From assembly GCA_039810245.1 (NCBI GenBank), contig JBDHWQ010000054.1, forward strand, positions 1 through 6,090: a stretch of 6,090 nucleotides of DNA, written 5' to 3'. Position 1 is the first letter of the stretch. Each line of letters begins with the position of its first letter. The DNA comes from CALDSL01 sp039810245. GTDB lineage: Bacteria > Chloroflexota > Anaerolineae > Anaerolineales > Anaerolineaceae. The position numbers were made by a program, and so were the translations under genes. The notes under the pieces are model-generated. The model was given only the letters and a program-made list of their open reading frames with translations, ran no database searches and had not been told where the DNA came from. Below are positions 1 to 5,980 of the stretch, piece by piece.

Positions 1-36
1 GTTGTATTCGTCCTATTCGTGATCCGTCTTTTCTTC

Positions 37-42
37 TACAAT
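37..42 (+). promoter_or_regulatory. Possible -10 box for the reductase gene
   Basis: TACAAT matches the TATAAT consensus at five of six positions and lies 30 bases upstream of the ATG at 73, which would give a leader of about 25 bases. No convincing -35 box is seen 16-18 bases upstream (TATTCG or ATTCGT at best). If real, it excludes the earlier in-frame start at 19. This is a motif match only. Confidence 0.25.
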
Positions 43-72
43 GAATCCATTCCTCTACCAGGAGACGATTGC

Positions 73-990
73 ATGAATATCGCTGTGATAGGCATTGGGG
101 CGGTGGGTGGGTACTGCGGGGCGCACCTTTCGCGCTACGCGGAAACGCACGCGGGCATGCGCGTGTGCCTGGTTTCGCGCGGCGGCATGCTGGACGCCAT
201 CCGCGCGGACGGGTTGACGCTGGAAAGCCCCGCCGAGACCTTCACCGCGCGCCCGGCGCTGGCCACCCATGACCCGCGTGACTGTGGACCACTGGATCTA
301 GCCCTGGTGTGCACCAAAACCTACCACCTCGACGCGCTGGCCGAGCAGCTCGCGCCGGTGGTCGGTCCGCAGACTACCGTTCTGCCGCTGCTCAACGGGG
401 TGGACAACGCCGAGCGCCTGCAGGCGCGCCTGCCGCGTGCGCGGGTGCTCAACGGCTGCATCTACATCAGCGCGGTGGTAGCCCAGCCGGGCATCGTGCG
501 CCATATCAGCGGGCCGGGCAAAGTGCTGTTCGGCAGCAGCGCCGGCGACCACGAGCCCGGCTTGCCGGTCGAAGCCCTGCTGCGCAGCGCCGGCATCCCG
601 GCCGAGTATCGCGCGGATATCGAGACCGCGGTTTGGGAGAAATACCTGTTTATCGAGCCGGTAGCCAGCGCGGGCAGCCTGCTACGCCGCGATTTTGGCG
701 GCTTGCTGGCCGGCGAACATTCGCGCGCGCTGCTCGAGGGCCTGCTGGCTGAACTGGCCGCGGTGGCCGAAGCAAGGCAAATCCCTCTGCCCGCCAATAT
801 CGTGGCATCCACGCTGGAAAAGTACGCGTCTTTCCCCGCCAGCACCAAAACCTCCATGCAGCTCGATTATGAAAAGGGCCGCCAGACGGAGATCGAAAGC
901 TTCAGCGGCTACGTCATCCGCGCCGGCCGCGCCGCCGGCATCCACACCCCGCTGCATGAAGAGGTGTACCGGGAGCTGGCGGGGAAATAA
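73..990 (+). CDS. Ketopantoate reductase (PanE/ApbA) family NADP-dependent oxidoreductase
   Basis: 305 residues, the normal length for the family. The N-terminus is a Rossmann fold with GIGAVGG at residues 7-13, the family's NADPH-binding loop. CTKTYH (K82) and LLNGVDN (N108) match the Lys72 and Asn98 regions of E. coli PanE. The helical C-terminal domain has WEK (K190), aligning with catalytic Lys176, and KGRQTEIE, whose E273 aligns with Glu256. True PanE reduces 2-dehydropantoate to pantoate in coenzyme A synthesis. Here, however, the residues aligning with substrate-binding Asn180 and Asn184 appear to be I194 and A198, so the substrate may differ and I withhold the symbol panE. I chose ATG 73 over the upstream in-frame start at 19 because AGGAGA lies at 60-65 and the glycine-rich loop then falls at the expected distance. 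The extra 18 residues from the earlier start resemble nothing in the family. It is a cytoplasmic enzyme. Family assignment is secure; substrate is not. Confidence 0.9.
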   Translation: MNIAVIGIGAVGGYCGAHLSRYAETHAGMRVCLVSRGGMLDAIRADGLTLESPAETFTARPALATHDPRDCGPLDLALVCTKTYHLDALAEQLAPVVGPQTTVLPLLNGVDNAERLQARLPRARVLNGCIYISAVVAQPGIVRHISGPGKVLFGSSAGDHEPGLPVEALLRSAGIPAEYRADIETAVWEKYLFIEPVASAGSLLRRDFGGLLAGEHSRALLEGLLAELAAVAEARQIPLPANIVASTLEKYASFPASTKTSMQLDYEKGRQTEIESFSGYVIRAGRAAGIHTPLHEEVYRELAGK

Positions 991-1000
991 GAGGAGACCG

Positions 1001-1054
1001 GTGCTTCTTAACGAAACGATTTTGCGTTTCGAGGCTTTACGAGTTTTGGACTAG
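1001..1054 (+). CDS. Possible 17-residue mini-ORF behind the reductase gene
   Basis: A GTG codon at 1001 is preceded by GAGGAG at 991-996, spaced four bases away, directly after the reductase stop codon. It opens 17 codons (begins MLLNETILRF, ends RVLD) closed by TAG. The peptide alternates hydrophobic and charged residues and could form a short amphipathic helix. I recognise no family. It may be a genuine small protein, the worn-down start of a lost downstream gene, or chance: GA-rich tracts are common and the peptide is very short. The hairpin at 1012-1031 lies inside it. Confidence 0.2.
   Translation: MLLNETILRFEALRVLD
1012..1031 (+). other. Small perfect inverted repeat after the reductase gene
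   Basis: CGAAACG at 1012-1018 pairs with CGTTTCG at 1025-1031 around a six-base loop, ATTTTG. It begins 22 bases after the stop codon of the reductase. No T-run follows (AGGCTTTACGAG), so it is a poor intrinsic terminator. It could be a weak 3'-end hairpin or a dyad protein-binding site. Confidence 0.3.
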
Positions 1055-1060
1055 GAAGGC

Positions 1061-1066
1061 CATAAT
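1061..1066 (+). promoter_or_regulatory. Possible -10 box for the DUF1801 gene
   Basis: CATAAT matches TATAAT at five of six positions, about 127 bases upstream of the ATG at 1193. The only -35-like hexamer is TTTACG at 1036-1041, with an overlong 19-base spacing. If used, the transcript would carry a leader of about 120 bases that includes the hairpins at 1082-1114 and 1138-1166. Confidence 0.2.
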
Positions 1067-1081
1067 ACCCATCGCAGCGGC

Positions 1082-1120
1082 GGGCGGGTTGGGAATGCGC
1101 AGCACCCACCGCCCCTACGG
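1082..1120 (+). repeat. G-rich imperfect palindrome, possible dispersed intergenic repeat
   Basis: GGGCGG (1082-1087), a two-base bulge (GT), and TGGG (1090-1093) pair with CCCACCGCCC at 1105-1114 around an eleven-base loop. The right side continues as CCCTACGG. This right arm closely resembles the right arm of the palindrome at 5934-5961 (CCCACCCCTACC then GG). Two similar G-rich palindromes in separate intergenic gaps suggest a dispersed repeat family, but two copies in 6 kb of GC-rich DNA are thin evidence. Confidence 0.35.
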
Positions 1121-1137
1121 AACCACCTTTAAAATCT

Positions 1138-1166
1138 TCGCGACCACATAGCCCTGCGGGTCGCGA
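1138..1166 (+). promoter_or_regulatory. Leader hairpin upstream of the DUF1801 gene
   Basis: TCGCGACC at 1138-1145 is perfectly complementary to GGTCGCGA at 1159-1166, giving an eight-pair, mostly G-C stem with a 13-base loop, ending 26 bases before the start codon. Just downstream, AAGGTTTC at 1170-1177 can pair with GAAA (1181-1184) and CCTT (1188-1191), leaving GGA of the ribosome binding site as a bulge. Together these could modulate translation. No known riboswitch is recognised. Confidence 0.3.
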
Positions 1167-1192
1167 CATAAGGTTTCCCGGAAAGGACCTTC

Positions 1193-1555
1193 ATGCAAAA
1201 CAACCAACCCCAATTCACCACCATCGACGCGTACATCGCCGCTTTCCCCGAAGACATCCAGCGCCTGCTCCAGCAGGTGCGTGCCACCATCCGCGAAGCC
1301 GCGCCGGACGCGCAGGAAGATATCCGCTACGCCATGCCCACCTTCCGCCTGAACGGCAAAAATCTGGTGCACTTCGCCGCCTTCAAAAATCACATCGGGT
1401 TTTATCCCACGCCGCAAGGCATCGAGGCGTTCCAGGAAGAGCTGTCGCGCTACAAAGGCGCGAAAGGCTCGGTCCAGTTCCCGCTCAACCAGCCCATCCC
1501 GCTCGACTTAATCCGCCGCATTGTACTGTACCGCGTGCAGGAACAGGGCGGCTAG
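1193..1555 (+). CDS. DUF1801 / YdhG-like small protein (putative iron chaperone family)
   Basis: 120 residues, a complete single domain. Features typical of DUF1801/YdhG-like proteins are the opening TIDAYIAAFPEDIQ with a helix to about residue 37, the APDAQEDIRYAMPTF segment (37-51), the beta stretch LVHFAAFKNHIGFYPTP (58-74), and the ending KGSVQFPLNQPIPLDLIRRIV (91-111). The B. subtilis relative YdhG (Fra) has been described as frataxin-like, which is why databases often label the family iron chaperone. Most members are uncharacterised, so an iron role here is only a family-level inference. There is no signal peptide or membrane segment, so it should be cytoplasmic. ATG 1193 is preceded by AAAGGA at 1182-1187, five bases away. 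The gene ends six bases from the converging amylosucrase gene. Confidence 0.85.
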   Translation: MQNNQPQFTTIDAYIAAFPEDIQRLLQQVRATIREAAPDAQEDIRYAMPTFRLNGKNLVHFAAFKNHIGFYPTPQGIEAFQEELSRYKGAKGSVQFPLNQPIPLDLIRRIVLYRVQEQGG

Positions 1556-1561
1556 CGGGCG

Positions 1562-3514
1562 TTATTCCCCAATCACGCGCAGCTGGTACGGCGCGAGCGC
1601 AATCTCCGCGCCGTGGATGTCCTCGCCCGCCAGCAGGTCGCGGTAACCATAGCTCAACCCGTACAGCCGCAGCAGGTTGGCCGGCAGCCGGCACTCCTGC
1701 TCGCTGATGTTGGCCAGCACCACCACCTGCTCCGCACCCGCGCCGCGCACAAAGCCAAACACGCGCTCGTCGCCGGTATCGATCCACTGGAAATCCTGCC
1801 CGCCCAACGCCGGGGTAGCCTTGCGCAGCGCCGCCAGCCGCCGCATCCCGGCGAAGATGCGCCCTTCTACCGTAGATGGATCCTGCCGCAGCGCGTAGCA
1901 CGCCGCGCTGGCGTTTGGGCGGTGCACCCAGCGGCTGTCGCGCGCCTTGTCGGGATCTTTGCGATAGCCATAATCGTTGAGCGTGCCAATCTCATCCCCC
2001 AGGTAGATCAGCGGGATGCCGCCGGCAGTAAAGGCCATACCGTACAGCAGCAGCAGCCGCCGTACTGCCAGGTCCACTTCGCGCGGGGTTTCCTCGCGCA
2101 GTGCCTTCTCCAGCCCGGCCAGCGATGCCGCCGTGCCCGAGATGCGGCAGTCGCCGGTGCGCGGGTTTTCCTGGAACGGCAGCCCGCGCGCAAAACTGCC
2201 CGGGAAGCGCCCGGTGTAATAACTGTTGAGGAAATGCCGGTGCGGGTAGCCGCTGATCCCTACCCCCGCTGCGTCGTCGTCCGAGAAGGTCCAGCCGATA
2301 TCATCGTGGCAGCGCACATAGTTGACCCACGCCGTGCCGGGCGGGATACGCAGCCGCTCGCGCAGCGAGGCGTTCATCAGCCGCGTGCTGCGCGTGGCCA
2401 ATGCTTCCCACATCAGCGCCATCAGCAGCGGGTTATACGAAAGCTCGCACTCATCGCGGCGGATGTAGCGCACCACCTCGTCGGGATGCACAATCGCCTC
2501 CGACTTGAACAACAGCGCCGGCGCAGCGATGCGCGCCGCGGCGCGGAACGCGCGGATCAGCAAATGCGCTTCGGGCAGGTTTTCACACGCCGTGCCCATC
2601 TGCTTCCACAGAAAGGCCACCGCATCCAACCGCAGCACTTCCACGCCCATATTGGCCAGGAACAGCAGCTCCTCGGCCATGCGGATGAACACTTCCGGGT
2701 TGTGGTAGTTCAGGTCCCACTGGTAACTGTGGAAAGTCGTCCACACCCAGCGCCCGATCTCCGGCCACCAGGTGAACGCGCCGGGGTGCTCGTCGGGGAA
2801 TATCTCGCGCAGCGTGGCCTCGTAAGCATCCGGCATGGCGCGGTTGGGGAACATGTAATAATAGGCCTGGTAATCGGGGTCGCCCTGCGCGGCGCGCAGC
2901 GCCCAATCATGCTGGTTGGAAGTGTGGTTAAAGACGAAATCCAGGACCAGGCTGATGCCGGCGCGGCGCAGGCCACCGGCCAGCGCGCTGAGCTCATCCA
3001 TCGTGCCCAGGCGCGGGTCCACATCGCGGTAGCTGCTGATCGCGTAGCCGCCGTCGTTTTCGCCTTCCGGGCAGCGGAACAGCGGCATCAGGTGCAGGTA
3101 GGTGACGCCCAGCTCCTGGAAATAGGGGATGCGCTCGCGGATGCCCTGCAGCGTGCCGGCGAACAAATCTACGTAGGCCACCGCCCCCACCATCTGGTTG
3201 GATTGGAACCAACCGGGGTTACCCTCGCGCGCCGCGTCCAGCGCCTTCAACTCGGCCGGGCGCTGCTGCCAAGATTGCGCCAGGCTGCCCAGCAGTGCTT
3301 CCAGGTGGTAGAAGAAGTCGTACTGGTCGCCGTACAGCCGCAGCAGCAGTGCGAACAGGTCCGCGAAGTTGTCCAGCAACCGCTCGCAAAAGGCGGACCA
3401 TTCTTCAGGGTGCGCAAGCGCCCATTCGTGGTTAGCCTCAGACAGGCGCGGCAGCAGCCGCCGCAGCGAGCGCTCCGCCAGCAGGGGAAGTTCATCCGGT
3501 TGTGCCATATTCAC
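1562..3514 (-). CDS. Amylosucrase (GH13, subfamily 4 type)
   Basis: 650 residues, close to Neisseria polysaccharea amylosucrase (about 636). The enzyme (EC 2.4.1.4) transfers glucose from sucrose to an alpha-1,4-glucan and releases fructose. A helical N-terminal domain (about 1-100) precedes a GH13 barrel and a C-terminal beta domain. Motifs in order: DGGYAISSYRDVDP (154-167), DFVFNHTSN (192-200), VLRLDAVAF (293-301), FKSEAIVHP (336-344), YVRCHDDIGW (399-408), GDCRISG (454-460), IYLGDEIGTLND (503-514) and DSRW (526-529). The nucleophile is D297, the acid/base E339 and the stabilising Asp D404. Sucrose-pocket residues also align: D154 with R528 (salt bridge), Y157, H197, F261, H403, D405 and R457. 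No signal peptide is seen, so it is cytoplasmic. GTG 3514 or ATG 3508 could start it; AGGTGA at 3516-3511 overlaps the GTG and lies close to the ATG, and the difference is two residues. It is the last gene of the sugar operon, after a hairpin. The reading frame has essentially no TTA, CTA or TCA codons. Sucrose hydrolase is the main alternative activity. Confidence 0.95.
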   Translation of the reverse strand: MNMAQPDELPLLAERSLRRLLPRLSEANHEWALAHPEEWSAFCERLLDNFADLFALLLRLYGDQYDFFYHLEALLGSLAQSWQQRPAELKALDAAREGNPGWFQSNQMVGAVAYVDLFAGTLQGIRERIPYFQELGVTYLHLMPLFRCPEGENDGGYAISSYRDVDPRLGTMDELSALAGGLRRAGISLVLDFVFNHTSNQHDWALRAAQGDPDYQAYYYMFPNRAMPDAYEATLREIFPDEHPGAFTWWPEIGRWVWTTFHSYQWDLNYHNPEVFIRMAEELLFLANMGVEVLRLDAVAFLWKQMGTACENLPEAHLLIRAFRAAARIAAPALLFKSEAIVHPDEVVRYIRRDECELSYNPLLMALMWEALATRSTRLMNASLRERLRIPPGTAWVNYVRCHDDIGWTFSDDDAAGVGISGYPHRHFLNSYYTGRFPGSFARGLPFQENPRTGDCRISGTAASLAGLEKALREETPREVDLAVRRLLLLYGMAFTAGGIPLIYLGDEIGTLNDYGYRKDPDKARDSRWVHRPNASAACYALRQDPSTVEGRIFAGMRRLAALRKATPALGGQDFQWIDTGDERVFGFVRGAGAEQVVVLANISEQECRLPANLLRLYGLSYGYRDLLAGEDIHGAEIALAPYQLRVIGE

Positions 3515-3520
3515 CTGAAG

Positions 3521-3562
3521 ACTTTCTGCCGGGCGGAACGCAAGTTGCGCCCGGCAGAAAGT
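3521..3562 (-). promoter_or_regulatory. Strong 15-bp hairpin between permease and amylosucrase genes
   Basis: ACTTTCTGCCGGGCG at 3521-3535 is the exact reverse complement of CGCCCGGCAGAAAGT at 3548-3562. Inside, after one mismatch, AAC and GTT can pair and leave a four-base loop (UUGC on the operon's strand). The stem starts six bases after the permease stop codon and ends six bases before the GTG of amylosucrase. The minus-strand sequence after the stem is CTTCAGG, not a U-run, so it is not a standard intrinsic terminator. Likely roles are partial termination, protection of the upstream message from 3' decay, or an RNA processing site that sets amylosucrase output relative to the transporter. 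Confidence 0.75.
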
Positions 3563-3568
3563 TAAATC

Positions 3569-4684
3569 TTAACCTTTCACCGAGCCGGCCAGCATGCCGC
3601 GCACGAAGTAGCGCTGCAGCGCGAAGAACACCGCCAGCGGCAGCACCATGCTCAGGAATGCGCCCGAGGTCAGCAGGTGCCAGTCCTGGCCTTTCTCGCC
3701 CACAATGGCCGCCAGCGCGCTGGTGATCACGCGCGTCTTATCGCCCAGGAAGGTCAGCGCCACCAGGTAGTCGTTCCACACCCACAGGAACTGGAAGATG
3801 GCAAACGACGCCAGCGCCGGCACGGACAGGGGCAGGATGAGCTGGGTGAAGATGGTGAAGTTTGACGCGCCGTCGATGAATGCCGATTCGAGGATGTCGC
3901 GCGGGAGCTGGCTGATGTAATTGAACAACAGGTATACCGCCAGCGGCAGGCCAAAGCCGGTGTGCGCCAGCCACATCGCCAGGTACGTCCCATTCAGGTT
4001 GAGCTTGGTGTAATCCGAGAGGATGGGCACCAGCGCGATCTGCAGCGGCACCACGATCAGCGCGACCACGATGGTGAAGAAGAACTTGCGCCCGGGGAAG
4101 TTCAGCCACGCGAAGCCATAGGCCGCGAACGCCGCGATCAGGATCGGGATGATCGTCGCGGGGACGGCCACGGCGATCGAGTTGAGGAACGCGCCGCCCA
4201 GGTTGTTGCCCATGCGCACGATCTCCTGGCCCGAGGCGTCTTTGAAGCGGATTTCCTTGCCGGAGAGCGTATTTTTGTAATTATCCAGCGTCAGGTTGAT
4301 ATCAAAGCCCTGCCATTGCGGCTCGGAGACTTTGATCAGCCGGGTACGCTTGTTGCCAAACCAGGTCAACTTGCGCCCGTCCGGTAGGGTCACCCCGGCA
4401 CGCAGCTCTTCAAACGTGTACGCCTTGTCGGCGCCTTCGATCTGCATTGGAGCGTTTACGTCCACGCCCGTATCCACCTTGATTTCCCCGGATTCCACGT
4501 AACCGCGATGTGGGAACACCGTCCACCAGCCGCTGCGGAAGATATCTTCACTGTTGCGGAAGGATGTGATCAGCACGCCCAGTGTGGGTATGAACCACAG
4601 GATGCAGATCACGACCAGGATACCGTTCACCAGCAGGCTGGAAAGCGTCTTCTGAGTTTTGTAACCGCCTCTCATGGTAGCCAT
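3569..4684 (-). CDS. Carbohydrate ABC transporter permease, MalG type
   Basis: 371 residues, longer than a typical MalG (about 280-300). It is one of two membrane subunits of a CUT1-type sugar importer. Likely membrane segments are at about 17-41, 167-193, 200-222, 232-256, 287-312 and 340-358, giving the usual six. The EAA motif that docks the ATPase is ILESAFIDGASNFTIFTQLI at 264-283, with D271-G272-A273. The extra length is a hydrophilic, probably extracytoplasmic insert of about 120 residues between the first two segments (about 44-163). It is rich in Asp, Lys and Gly and ends in the common LTLDNYKNTL element plus further sequence. ATG 4684 shares its A with the TAA of the upstream permease and has AAGG at 4695-4692, seven bases upstream, so translation is probably coupled. 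The substrate is inferred as sucrose or a related glucoside from the amylosucrase next door; the sequence alone does not specify it. Confidence 0.93.
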   Translation of the reverse strand: MATMRGGYKTQKTLSSLLVNGILVVICILWFIPTLGVLITSFRNSEDIFRSGWWTVFPHRGYVESGEIKVDTGVDVNAPMQIEGADKAYTFEELRAGVTLPDGRKLTWFGNKRTRLIKVSEPQWQGFDINLTLDNYKNTLSGKEIRFKDASGQEIVRMGNNLGGAFLNSIAVAVPATIIPILIAAFAAYGFAWLNFPGRKFFFTIVVALIVVPLQIALVPILSDYTKLNLNGTYLAMWLAHTGFGLPLAVYLLFNYISQLPRDILESAFIDGASNFTIFTQLILPLSVPALASFAIFQFLWVWNDYLVALTFLGDKTRVITSALAAIVGEKGQDWHLLTSGAFLSMVLPLAVFFALQRYFVRGMLAGSVKG

Positions 4685-5826
4685 TAGAACGCCTTACTTT
4701 CCCGGAACTGCCGGAGGTTGTAAATGATTACCGGTACCACCGCCACCAGCAGCACGATGGCGATAGCGGAAGCGCGCCCGGCCTGGTTGTACGTAAAGCG
4801 CTGCAGGTAGAACTCGTTGGCAATCACGTTCGTGCCGTTATTGCCGCCGGTCATCACGCGCACAATATCGAACAGCTTGAGGCTGAAAATGACGATGGTG
4901 GTGGTGACGGTAATGATGGTTCCCTTGATGTACGGTACGGTGATGTTGAAGAAGGCCTGCACCTCGGTCGCGCCGTCCACGCGCGCGGCTTCCAGCAGCT
5001 CGGCCGGCAGCCCCTTGATGGCCGACGACAGAACCACCATGGCATACCCGGTTTGCAGCCAGATCATAATCACAATCAGGAAGAAGTTATTCCACGGCGG
5101 AAGCTGCAGCCACGGCTGCGACTGCCCGCCCAACGCCAGGACGATGGCATTGAGCAGGCCGATTTCCTGAATGCCCGCGCCCTCGCCTTTATAGGTGTAA
5201 ATGAACTTCCAGATCACGCCCGCGCCAACGAATGAGATGGCCATGGGCATGAAGATGATCGCCTTGTAGATCGATTCTGCCCGCGACCGGTCGGCCAGCA
5301 CCGCGATCAGCAGGCCCAGGCCTACCGAGAACGAGGTGCCGACGATCATCCACAGCAAGTTGTTGCGGAAAGCCTCGAGCATGATGCGGTCGGTGAAGGC
5401 GAAGATGTAGTTGTCCAGGCCAATCCACCGCGTGCTGATATCGTTCTGGAAGCTCATCAGCAGCGTGCGGAAGGTGGGGATCACCAGGTACCAGGCCAGG
5501 ATGGCCAGCGCCGGGCCAACGAACACGAAGGGCTGGATGCGGCGCACCCATTCTTTGGGAAGCTGCTCCACCAGCCAGTTCGAAACGGTGTACAGCAGGG
5601 CTACGCCGCCCACGCCCCAGATGATGGCAACCAGCACCTGCACGATTTGCGGCGCTTTGCTGTCACGCAGGAAGATGTACCCCTGCCACAGCACCAGGAA
5701 TGTGAGTACCGGAACGACCAGCGAGATGACAATCCTGCCGATCGTCGAGGCAAACCAGGCGACGATGCCGCCTTTTTTCTTCTTCTCGGGCTGGGTCGTG
5801 GAACTGATTGCTTTTCCTTCTTGCAT
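4684..5826 (-). CDS. Carbohydrate ABC transporter permease, MalF/UgpA type
   Basis: 380 residues from the preferred start. It is the partner membrane subunit of the sugar importer. Eight likely membrane segments lie at about 33-55, 62-84, 100-125, 158-180, 188-212, 248-270, 302-325 and 352-372: a six-segment core plus two extra N-terminal ones, as in MalF, but without MalF's large periplasmic domain. The EAA motif is LLEAARVDGATEVQAFFNIT (277-296, counted from ATG 5826), with D284-G285-A286. The cytoplasmic N-terminus has a KKKK run at 15-18. Four in-frame start codons occur within 22 bases: GTG 5847, ATG 5841, ATG 5832 and ATG 5826. I chose 5826 because GGAGGG at 5839-5834 sits seven bases before it; that site is too close to 5832 and downstream of the start at 5841. 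The longest form would add seven residues. It lies between the binding-protein gene (gap about 150 bases with a hairpin) and the MalG-type gene (one-base overlap). Confidence 0.93.
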   Translation of the reverse strand: MQEGKAISSTTQPEKKKKGGIVAWFASTIGRIVISLVVPVLTFLVLWQGYIFLRDSKAPQIVQVLVAIIWGVGGVALLYTVSNWLVEQLPKEWVRRIQPFVFVGPALAILAWYLVIPTFRTLLMSFQNDISTRWIGLDNYIFAFTDRIMLEAFRNNLLWMIVGTSFSVGLGLLIAVLADRSRAESIYKAIIFMPMAISFVGAGVIWKFIYTYKGEGAGIQEIGLLNAIVLALGGQSQPWLQLPPWNNFFLIVIMIWLQTGYAMVVLSSAIKGLPAELLEAARVDGATEVQAFFNITVPYIKGTIITVTTTIVIFSLKLFDIVRVMTGGNNGTNVIANEFYLQRFTYNQAGRASAIAIVLLVAVVPVIIYNLRQFRESKAF

Positions 5827-5833
5827 CTCCATG

Positions 5834-5839
5834 CCCTCC
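5834..5839 (-). promoter_or_regulatory. Ribosome binding site deciding the MalF-type start
   Basis: GGAGGG read on the minus strand, seven bases upstream of ATG 5826. It is the strongest Shine-Dalgarno match near the gene and favours 5826 over the three earlier in-frame start codons at 5832, 5841 and 5847. Confidence 0.6.
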
Positions 5840-5930
5840 ATTTCCACACAATATTCGTGAAAAACACTCCGGGATAAAGACAGTATACAGCAAAGAAGAT
5901 GGGATGATGGCGAAGAACTGTCACAACCTG

Positions 5931-5963
5931 CCAGGTAGGGGTGGGTTGCCCCACCCCTACCGG
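5931..5963 (-). promoter_or_regulatory. 12-bp perfect hairpin after the binding-protein gene
   Basis: GGTAGGGGTGGG at 5934-5945 and CCCACCCCTACC at 5950-5961 are exact reverse complements around a four-base loop. On the operon's strand the loop is GCAA, a GNRA-type stable tetraloop. Two more C-G pairs (5931-5932 with 5962-5963) can form across a one-base bulge. It starts 17 bases after the binding-protein stop codon. What follows on the minus strand (CAGGTTGTGACAG) is not a U-run. In sugar importer operons such hairpins often keep binding-protein mRNA abundant relative to the permeases; that role is inferred here. It may also be a copy of a dispersed repeat (see 1082-1120). Confidence 0.7.
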
Positions 5964-5980
5964 TTCAAACACACGCGAGC

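Noticed and set aside
19..72. An in-frame upstream extension of the reductase (18 residues).
   Set aside because: It has no Shine-Dalgarno site, would cover the likely -10 box, and puts non-family residues in front of the Rossmann strand. ATG 73 has AGGAGA upstream.
41..76. An 11-codon leader ORF whose TGA overlaps the ATG of the reductase (ATGA).
   Set aside because: There is no ribosome binding site before its ATG, and the ATG overlaps the candidate -10 box, so it would not be in the transcript if that promoter is used. Chance overlap is the simpler reading.
3521..3562. The hairpin before amylosucrase as a standard intrinsic terminator.
   Set aside because: No run of T follows the stem on either strand (CTTCAGG on the minus strand, TAAATC on the plus strand), so I list it as a regulatory hairpin instead.
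1613..3565. A 650-codon open frame on the plus strand, antisense to amylosucrase and covering almost all of it.
   Set aside because: Its codons are exactly the reverse complements of the amylosucrase codons, so it stays open only because that gene avoids TTA, CTA and TCA, as expected at this base composition. The translation is low-complexity (Arg, Gln, Ala, His) and resembles no protein, whereas the minus-strand product is an unmistakable GH13 enzyme.
3962..4387. A 141-codon plus-strand open frame within the MalG-type permease gene.
   Set aside because: It is a shadow frame with Arg/Asp/Gln-rich sequence of no recognisable family, lying entirely inside a convincing membrane-protein gene.
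5411..5860. A 149-codon plus-strand open frame across the 5' part of the MalF-type permease gene.
   Set aside because: It is antisense to a gene with clear membrane segments and shows no domain; its Ser/Thr/Pro-rich product is typical of a shadow frame.
5882..5893. TTGCTG and TATACT on the minus strand as an internal promoter for the permeases.
   Set aside because: The two hexamers are adjacent rather than 16-18 bases apart, and no suitable partner lies at the right distance from either, so I do not call a promoter.
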